A stretch of DNA of 64,000 nucleotides from Corynebacterium sp. ES2730-CONJ (GTDB lineage Bacteria > Actinomycetota > Actinomycetes > Mycobacteriales > Mycobacteriaceae). The notes beneath the pieces are model-generated. The model worked only from the letters and a program-made list of their open reading frames with translations, had not been told where the DNA came from and made no database searches. Where the stretch lies: NCBI RefSeq assembly GCF_024834055.1, contig NZ_JANUXZ010000007.1, positions 1-64,000 on the forward strand, written 5' to 3'. A program made the translations under genes and the position numbers. The stretch's first letter is position 1, and every line of letters begins with the position of its first letter. Of the stretch, positions 58,310 to 64,000 are shown one piece after another.

Positions 58310-58386
58310 GGAAGCGTCATATTTTCGGAAAAATTTTTAGTACAGCGCTGCAATTAACCCCACGATCCCACGCTGGAAGCGTCATA
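58310..58386. repeat. 12-base direct repeat in the fas-cas3 region
   Basis: GGAAGCGTCATA occurs at 58310-58321 and again at 58375-58386, 65 bases apart. It sits beside the fas -35 box. Confidence 0.6.
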
Positions 58387-58534
58387 AAAATAACGATCAG
58401 CAGCATATTTGTACGCAACAGCAGCTTCTCACTTCAGTAAATAAGACCCTAATCATTTAACGAGACTTAGCTTTGCGTCCCACTACCTGCAGTGTGTTTA
58501 CCTTCGGTGGGTAAGATCCGTAGAATAAACAGAT

Positions 58535-58561
58535 ATTCCGAGGGTTCTTCGGAATGATCCC
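58535..58561 (+). ncRNA. degenerate CRISPR-repeat-like hairpin
   Basis: ATTCCGA (58535-58541) pairs with TCGGAAT (58549-58555), then GATCCC. Type I-E repeats have a similar short stem followed by GAT/GATNCCC-like tails. It lies 49 bases upstream of a better-preserved copy. Could be chance. Confidence 0.35.
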
Positions 58562-58582
58562 TTAGCGATAAAGAGATCACAC

Positions 58583-58610
58583 TAATCCCCGCACGAGCGG
58601 GGATAGCCCC
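58583..58610 (+). CRISPR. solitary type I-E repeat-like sequence upstream of cas3
   Basis: The 20-base core ATCCCCGCACGAGCGGGGAT (58585-58604) is a perfect 8-bp hairpin with ACGA loop, followed by AGCCCC. The pattern TCCCCGC-N4-GCGGGGAT and the total of 28 or so bases fit type I-E repeats. No spacer-repeat series follows, so it is a lone unit: an array remnant or a regulatory repeat. Confidence 0.6.
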
Positions 58611-58640
58611 CAGCCTACGTGTAGGTTTTGGGGGCTTTTT
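58605..58640 (+). terminator. intrinsic terminator just before cas3
   Basis: AGCCCCCA (58605-58612) pairs with TGGGGGCT (58629-58636), with an inner CCTAC/GTAGG stem, then TTTTT. The 3' tail of the repeat-like unit is the left arm. Any transcript from upstream should stop 91 bases before the cas3 ATG. Confidence 0.85.
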
Positions 58641-58731
58641 CGAATATATGGGCGATCGTGGTACCCCCGCTGTCCACTCATCGAGAATAATGGAAATACA
58701 TCACAAGCTTTCTTCATATCCTAAGGACATC

Positions 58732-61584
58732 ATGACCACACCCCCATTTATCCAACCGCCACTAGATATAGCTATCCATAAGGGCGCGTGGGCAAAATTC
58801 GACCATCAATCCGGTGAATCGATGCCGCTCACCAGGCATCTCGATGATGCCGCCTGCGTAGCTGCCCAGTTGTGGGATCATTGGCTACCTCAACACTCAC
58901 AAGACTTGATCAGTACCCACTTTTCTAACAATGACGAACTCGCCCGTAAGCTCGCCATCTTTCTTACGGCAGGACATGATATTGGTAAACATAGCCTGGC
59001 ATTTGCGGGAAAAATAGATAGCCTCAAAGAACGCATCGCAGCACACGGTGGCGAGTTCATAAAACTTAACCCCTCCGAAGGGGCCCAAAGTTTCCATAGC
59101 CTCTTTAGCGCTGAGAGCCTTATAACGTGGCTGGCTCAGCGCAATCCGGACGGAAACAGGCAGGCACGAGAATCCCTAGCGACGATTGTCGCTGGACATC
59201 ACGGATCCTTCCCATCCTTCAACCTAGTTCAACCACGAACAAACCGCGCTCTATCTCGAGAAGCCCGCAAGCACTGGGCGGCAGATCGGTTTGTGTATTG
59301 GGATAGGGCCGCCAAAACCGCAGGTCTTGACGATGGAGACATTATTGCACTCACACAGGCTCCCCTCCCAGCGCCTGCCCAGATGATACTGTGCGGATTC
59401 GTCATTATGGCGGACTGGATTTCTTCGAACACCGATTTCTTCCCGCTGATCGATCAGCGCTCAAGTAGTGATCGAGCGCGCGATGCTATTAAATCTCTCC
59501 GCTTCCCACCACACTGGACCCCAGCTCCCGACCAGAACAGTGCGGATCTATTTCGCAGCAGTTTCTCCCTACCCGAAAATGCAAGTCCGAGGCCAGTGCA
59601 GATAGAAGCTATGCGAATGGCGCGGGAGGTTCCAAGCCCTTGCCTCATGCTCATTGAAGCCCCCACAGGCGAAGGAAAAACCGAGGCTGCCTTTGCAGCC
59701 GCAGAAATCCTGGCTTCGCGTTTCGGCCTCAACGGCATCACTGCGGCACTACCCACATGCGCGACCTCCGATGCCATGCTACCTCGCTTTATGTCATGGC
59801 TTGACAGAAGGTTACCTGCGGATATGCAGGCCGGAACTTTGCTCAGCCACGGCAAAGCCCAATTCAACGATGAATACCAGGCCATCTTTTATCAAGCTCG
59901 GGGAGACTTCTCTGGTATCTATGACGACGATATCTCCGACGAAGACTCTCAAACCCATCGTAACTTCAGACCTCACTGGTGGTTTACCGGGCGTAAGACC
60001 AGCGCCCTAGCGGACTTCTCTGTGGGGACGATCGACCAGATTCTTTTCGCAGCGCTACGAACCAAGCATCTTGCTCTTCGGCATCTAGGCTTGAGTAATA
60101 AGGTCGTTATTCTTGATGAGATTCACTCTGCGGACGCCTATATGGCGGTTTACCTCAAACGAACCTTGGAGTGGTTGGGGGCCATGGGGATTCCTGTAAT
60201 CGCACTTTCGGCGACCCTCGCCCCGCAGCAGCGCTCAGACCTTCTCGAGGCCTACAGAAGCGGTAGCATGATCGCCATCGGCAAGAAATCGAAAGAAGCG
60301 GCAGCTATCTCTTTCGATCAGCACGTAGGCTATCCGCTCCTTAGTGCTATCACAGCCACAGGTCTTCTCGTGCGCGATACCCAACCGAGCTCCCGGAGCA
60401 GTCAATTTACCTTGGATTATTTGGGGCTTGATTCGCAAGATTTTATCGAGTCGGTGATTAAAGAATCCTCTCACGGTGGCTGTATCGGAGTGGTGTGCAA
60501 TACCGTCAACCGGGCCCAAAAAATATACCGAGCTCTCAAAGACCGTTGTTCGGACTCGACCGAACTCATCCTGCTCCACTCCCGCTTTCTAGGGTACGAG
60601 CGCCGCCGGATTGAGAAAGATCTCGTGGACAGACTGGGGCCAGATTCAACCGATCGCCCCCACAATATGATCGTGGTGTCTACCCAGATCATTGAACAAT
60701 CAATGGATATCGATTTCGATGTTCTATTTAGCGATATCGCCCCCATCGACCTCATATTCCAGAGAGTTGGGCGCCTCCACCGCCACAAGCGGGCTCCTCA
60801 CGAGCGCCCTGTAGCCCACCACAGCCCACGAGTACATATAGCAGCATGCTCCGCCCCCGACGCTCAGCTTGCTCCCACACTAGATCCAGGAAGCACCGCG
60901 GTTTATGGCAGAGCACCATTACTGCGCACTCTCGCCGTCCTACTCAAACATGGCCCTGTCCTCCGCTCCCCTGGGGACGTGGCTTCTCTTGTTGCCGCTG
61001 CATACTCGGACGATCCTTATTATCCAGAATCATGGGCCGCAGAATTTTTACAGGCCGAAGAAAAGGCTCAGATTCAGCTCAACCAAAAAATATCGCGCGC
61101 CCAACAAAGCTATTTACAAGTCCCTCCCGATACTAGTCCGGTATGGCTCCAAAAGAGGGGAGGCACCCTGGAAGCGCGAGAGGAACGTGCGGGTGGTGCC
61201 CAGGTGCGAGATATCGAGGATGCTCTCGAAGTTATCGTGGTTGTTCGCGACGATCATGGGCTGAAAACCCTTGATTTTACTCCTGAACGAGCGGACGAAT
61301 ATATCAACTTCGGTCATCAGATCGATGAGCAATTATCGAAGGTTTTAGCACGTAGCATCGTCTCTTTACCTTTCTGGGTGCTAAAAGATGAAACCACTGC
61401 TGACGCTCTGTTAGACGCTCTCGAGCAAGACGTCCTAACTGCAACAGAGGTTGAAGTGCTTAAGCGCAACAAGTGGCTACGTGACCAACTATTTCTAGCT
61501 CTTGGTGCAGATTTAGAGGCTGATATTGCTGGCTACCATGTGGCTTATTCTCGCGAGTATGGACTGACAGTGGAAAAAATCTGA
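58732..61584 (+). CDS. cas3: CRISPR-associated helicase-nuclease Cas3, type I-E
   Basis: 950 aa from ATG 58732, with AAGGA 4-5 bases upstream; the frame back to 58648 would need to start in the terminator region. HD nuclease: TRHLDDAACVA, TAGHDIGKHS near residue 82, AGHHGSFPS. Helicase: Walker A APTGEGKTEAA near 310, ILDEIHSAD near 461, ALSATLAP, and FQRVGRLHRH near 680. It is recruited by Cascade and degrades target DNA. A 78-base gap separates it from cas8e. Confidence 0.96.
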   Translation: MTTPPFIQPPLDIAIHKGAWAKFDHQSGESMPLTRHLDDAACVAAQLWDHWLPQHSQDLISTHFSNNDELARKLAIFLTAGHDIGKHSLAFAGKIDSLKERIAAHGGEFIKLNPSEGAQSFHSLFSAESLITWLAQRNPDGNRQARESLATIVAGHHGSFPSFNLVQPRTNRALSREARKHWAADRFVYWDRAAKTAGLDDGDIIALTQAPLPAPAQMILCGFVIMADWISSNTDFFPLIDQRSSSDRARDAIKSLRFPPHWTPAPDQNSADLFRSSFSLPENASPRPVQIEAMRMAREVPSPCLMLIEAPTGEGKTEAAFAAAEILASRFGLNGITAALPTCATSDAMLPRFMSWLDRRLPADMQAGTLLSHGKAQFNDEYQAIFYQARGDFSGIYDDDISDEDSQTHRNFRPHWWFTGRKTSALADFSVGTIDQILFAALRTKHLALRHLGLSNKVVILDEIHSADAYMAVYLKRTLEWLGAMGIPVIALSATLAPQQRSDLLEAYRSGSMIAIGKKSKEAAAISFDQHVGYPLLSAITATGLLVRDTQPSSRSSQFTLDYLGLDSQDFIESVIKESSHGGCIGVVCNTVNRAQKIYRALKDRCSDSTELILLHSRFLGYERRRIEKDLVDRLGPDSTDRPHNMIVVSTQIIEQSMDIDFDVLFSDIAPIDLIFQRVGRLHRHKRAPHERPVAHHSPRVHIAACSAPDAQLAPTLDPGSTAVYGRAPLLRTLAVLLKHGPVLRSPGDVASLVAAAYSDDPYYPESWAAEFLQAEEKAQIQLNQKISRAQQSYLQVPPDTSPVWLQKRGGTLEAREERAGGAQVRDIEDALEVIVVVRDDHGLKTLDFTPERADEYINFGHQIDEQLSKVLARSIVSLPFWVLKDETTADALLDALEQDVLTATEVEVLKRNKWLRDQLFLALGADLEADIAGYHVAYSREYGLTVEKI

Positions 61585-61601
61585 TCAAATTTCACAAGAC
61601 C

Positions 61602-61631
61602 TTGCAAAAAATCTTTTTTTATTGCTAAGTT
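61602..61631 (+). promoter_or_regulatory. possible promoter between cas3 and cas8e
   Basis: TTGCAA (61602-61607), 18 bases, TAAGTT (61626-61631). It could drive the Cascade genes apart from cas3. Confidence 0.35.
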
Positions 61632-61662
61632 AGAATTAAACAACTAAAGAAAGGAGGTCGTT

Positions 61663-63285
61663 ATGCACCAACAGTTCAATCTAATCGACGAAGAGTGGAT
61701 CCCGGTTTTAAGGAAAGATCTCACCGTAGATTCAGTCAGCCTGCGCTCACTGTTCCAGCTAAGCGATGAGATCATTGATATCTCCTGCGAGCTACCCACG
61801 ATGCACTTCGCGGTCTTTCGCATCTGTCTAGCTATTCTTCGACGCAGTGTCGACGAACCTATGCATGAAGACCCTGAAGAATACTGGTCAGACCTATGGC
61901 TCAACCGAGGTTTACCTAACAAAGAAATCGACGAATACCTCAATTCGGTACACAATCGATTTGACCTTCTCGATCCTGAAAGACCCTTCCTGCAGACCCC
62001 TCATCTTCGCACTGCAAAAGGCGAATGGAAAGACCTTAATATACTCATCACGGACAGTCCTGGGGAGGGCTCGCTCTACCAGCAACGCGATTCCAAGCTA
62101 CCCCTCAGCTACGCAGAGGCGGCACTGTGGCTCATCCACGCTCATGCCTACGATTACTCTGGAATCAAGTCCGGAGCTGTAGGAGATTCTCGCGTTAAAG
62201 GGGGCAAAGGTTACCCCATGGGAATCGGCTGGACCGGGTGGCTCGGTGGCACAATTATCAGAGGTCACACGTTAAAAGAAACTTTGCTTCTCAATTACGC
62301 CACTCAACCTGATGTTGATCGATCTAAGGATCTGCCCATTTGGGAGGAGCCCCCTCTCTCAGCGGCTGCCCGCCCGACAGCGGTTGCCCACGGTCAACTC
62401 TCACTAATCACATGGCCACAGCGTCGAATTCTGCTCCGAAACAACGGGGAAGCGATCGACGCGGTACTGATAGCCAACGGCGATCCAGTAGATTATCTCA
62501 ACCAACTACAATACGAGACCATGACTCCGTGGCGTTATTCCAGGCCACAGTCCCAAAAGGCCAAGCGCCCAGTATTTATGCCCAAAGCACTTAGCGCCGA
62601 AGAAGCATTATGGCGTGGGTTCCAGTCCTTTCTTCCCCAGGTGGCAACTGGGCGCGAGGTGATCGAGAATTTCAACATAAAGGATCAGATCCCTTCGGTC
62701 GAACCTCCTGAAACTGTCACCCAGTTGGGTGCAAGAATTGGCCGTCCACTCCCCGACGATTTCAGCCTCAACGTGACCGTGGCAAGTGTTGTTTATGGCA
62801 ACCAATCCGCATCAGTTTCAACCATCGTTGAGGATAAGCTTACTTTTCCAGCGTTGATAACCACAGTCGAGGGTGCTGGAGTTCGGGATATAGCCGAGAC
62901 CGCCGTCATGAGGACCTTGGACGCTATTAGCACCTTCGGACAATTTGCTGCGAATATCGCACGCTCCGAAACTGACAGCATGGATGCTCCTGCTATTGCT
63001 CGAGATTCTGCCCGGCTAGTAGCCTTCTCACTCGTGGACTCCCGCTTTCGCACCTGGCTCAGCGAGCTCTCTATTGATCATCATCACGCAGAGGAGCAAC
63101 TCCAGCGCTGGACGGACGAATTACGCGCGCTCATTCTCGAAGAGGGACGGACCCTGGCGGCCCATGCCTCTCCGAATGCTTGGCGCGGTCGCAAAAAAGA
63201 CGACACTATTTATAATCTTGGCCAGTCCGAAGCTTGGTTCAGATCCAAAATTTTTAAGCAACTACCTACAAAGGAAGGAGAATAA
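61663..63285 (+). CDS. casA: Cascade large subunit Cas8e (Cse1/CasA)
   Basis: 540 aa. Starts FNLIDEEWIPVLRKDL, the family opening, with RFDLLDPERPFLQTPHL and GWTGWLGGTIIRG. AAAGGAGG lies 6 bases before the ATG. Cas8e finds the PAM and calls in Cas3. Stop and next start overlap by 1 base. Confidence 0.95.
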   Translation: MHQQFNLIDEEWIPVLRKDLTVDSVSLRSLFQLSDEIIDISCELPTMHFAVFRICLAILRRSVDEPMHEDPEEYWSDLWLNRGLPNKEIDEYLNSVHNRFDLLDPERPFLQTPHLRTAKGEWKDLNILITDSPGEGSLYQQRDSKLPLSYAEAALWLIHAHAYDYSGIKSGAVGDSRVKGGKGYPMGIGWTGWLGGTIIRGHTLKETLLLNYATQPDVDRSKDLPIWEEPPLSAAARPTAVAHGQLSLITWPQRRILLRNNGEAIDAVLIANGDPVDYLNQLQYETMTPWRYSRPQSQKAKRPVFMPKALSAEEALWRGFQSFLPQVATGREVIENFNIKDQIPSVEPPETVTQLGARIGRPLPDDFSLNVTVASVVYGNQSASVSTIVEDKLTFPALITTVEGAGVRDIAETAVMRTLDAISTFGQFAANIARSETDSMDAPAIARDSARLVAFSLVDSRFRTWLSELSIDHHHAEEQLQRWTDELRALILEEGRTLAAHASPNAWRGRKKDDTIYNLGQSEAWFRSKIFKQLPTKEGE

Positions 63286-63866
63286 TGGCTACTCAAGCTG
63301 ATCAAGTTTCAACATTCGTCTACCGCACTGTTGAGCGCCTGCAGAAAAAGTACCTAGAAGGGTCGCCTAGTGCCAAGGCAGATTTGGCTTCATGGCGCAG
63401 GTCTGCCAGTAAGACTGTCGGAGAGTCACCAGAGACGTGGGCAGTCCTCGCCGAAAATTTCCCAGAATCTCTCGTTGGACGGGGACAGCACCCCTCCGCA
63501 GCCGAGCAAGCCGTCTTTACTGCGCTGACGCTCTTCGCAGTCCACATGCAGTCTAAAACCAGACCAATGCACGTCAAGGACAATGGGCTTGGCACTGCGA
63601 TGCGTACTCTTGCCCGGACTAACGAAGCTGACCTTTTCGAAAGCTCACTGTTTCGCCGATTCACATCCGCTACCCAAGCGCAGACTGTAGAGGCAGCTAG
63701 TTACCACCTTCGTACTCTGGTGTCTTTACTACGGAGTAAAGACATCCCGCTCGACTACGGCCGGCTAGCGCGGGAACTCTACCTCTTTCAATTTCCCGAC
63801 AGTAGAAAAGCTGTCCAACTTGGTTGGGCTCGCCAAATATACCGCTTCACCAATCCTGAATCCTAA
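63285..63866 (+). CDS. casB: Cascade small subunit Cse2 (CasB/Cas11)
   Basis: 193 aa. Helical; AVFTALTLFAVHMQS and SFRRF-like segments of Cse2, and the ending DYGRLARELYLFQFPDSRKA, are typical. AAGGAAGGAGA precedes the ATG. Cse2 dimers line the displaced strand in Cascade. Confidence 0.93.
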   Translation: MATQADQVSTFVYRTVERLQKKYLEGSPSAKADLASWRRSASKTVGESPETWAVLAENFPESLVGRGQHPSAAEQAVFTALTLFAVHMQSKTRPMHVKDNGLGTAMRTLARTNEADLFESSLFRRFTSATQAQTVEAASYHLRTLVSLLRSKDIPLDYGRLARELYLFQFPDSRKAVQLGWARQIYRFTNPES

Positions 63867-63881
63867 GAAAGGTTTCCTCTC

Positions 63882-64000
63882 ATGTCTCACCTCTATATTG
63901 ATTTCCACGCTATCCAAGCCGTTGGACCCGCGAATATCAACCGCGATGATTCGGGAGCTCCAAAATCCACATTCTTCGGAGGCACTCGTCGCGCGCGAGT
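63882..64000 (+). CDS. casC: Cascade backbone subunit Cas7e (Cse4/CasC), partial
   Basis: First 39 or so residues before the edge: a Cas7e start (YIDFHAIQAVGPANINRDD), with STFFGGTRRARV. AAGG lies 11 bases before the ATG. The rest, with cas5, cas6, cas1 and cas2 if present, is beyond the window. Confidence 0.92.
   Translation, partial: MSHLYIDFHAIQAVGPANINRDDSGAPKSTFFGGTRRAR

Larger units (their letters stand above)
58146..58731. other. divergent region between fas and cas3
   Basis: 586 bases without a supported gene. It holds the fas promoter, a 12-base direct repeat, a possible promoter near 58498-58526, two hairpins that resemble CRISPR repeats, and a terminator before cas3. Each is entered separately. 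Confidence 0.7.

Noticed and set aside
58146..64000. A CRISPR array in the window
   Set aside because: Only one good repeat-like unit and one degenerate hairpin were found; no regular repeat-spacer series.

Overview
The window is about 53-54% GC by eye and reads as a Corynebacterium chromosome. The markers are a single-chain type I fatty acid synthase (3016 aa), paired clpP genes, an actinobacterial rne-rplU-rpmA cluster, a CmrA-type mycolate reductase beside orn, an L,D-transpeptidase, and gene orders shared with Mycobacterium (rpiB / Rv2466c-like / pepN; thioesterase / Rv2474c-like / ettA / ssb; bcp / fasR / acpS / fas). Species was not determined. A SigK-RskA-DipZ module and a type I-E CRISPR-Cas locus fit the diphtheriae/ulcerans group, but that is only a guess.

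Layout. 1-5932 (minus strand): three paralogous secreted surface proteins with Ig-like repeats (the first cut by the window edge) and an 89-aa secreted membrane peptide. 6132-9950 (minus): rpmA, rplU and rne. 10507-14201: a disulfide/extracytoplasmic stress module made of dipZ (minus) and, divergently, a methionine-rich lipoprotein, an ECF sigma factor (SigK type) and its anti-sigma (RskA type). 14254-22059: ndk, a surface phosphatase-like protein that has lost its metal ligands, DUF4233-folC-valS, and mdh. 22545-27525: a TetR regulator convergent with clpX, clpP2, clpP1 and tig. 27617-29664: tRNA-Pro, tRNA-Gly, a small helix-turn-helix protein and a membrane protein with a repetitive tail. 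29701-38502: rpiB, a DsbA-fold oxidoreductase, pepN, mscS, glbO, an unrecognised protein, a thioesterase, ettA and a paralogous ssb. 38707-47489: CopD/CtaG-type membrane protein, tRNA-Arg, cmrA, orn, tRNA-His, ldt, two identical tRNA-Lys, xthA, a lipocalin, pncA, a DCC protein and a DUF3618 protein. 47603-58145: bcp, fasR, acpS and fas. 58732-64000: type I-E cas3, cas8e, cse2 and the start of cas7e; no CRISPR array lies in the window.

How the parts fit. fasR, acpS and fas form a lipid-synthesis block: AcpS arms the FAS-I carrier domain and FasR is the expected repressor. cmrA finishes mycolate synthesis elsewhere in the window. DipZ moves reducing power across the membrane and is probably controlled by the adjacent sigma/anti-sigma pair; the secreted proteins near the left edge carry one conserved Cys pair each and are possible clients.

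The most unusual regulatory DNA is between fas and cas3. A CRISPR-repeat-like hairpin (58585-58604) abuts a strong intrinsic terminator (58605-58640), less than 100 bp before cas3. A second, degenerate hairpin with a similar 3' tail lies just upstream. This could be a small crRNA-like RNA that regulates the cas operon, or an attenuator; neither can be decided from sequence alone. Other second-look items are the Met-rich lipoprotein, the dead phosphatase-like surface protein, and several short tandem repeats in promoters and coding sequence.
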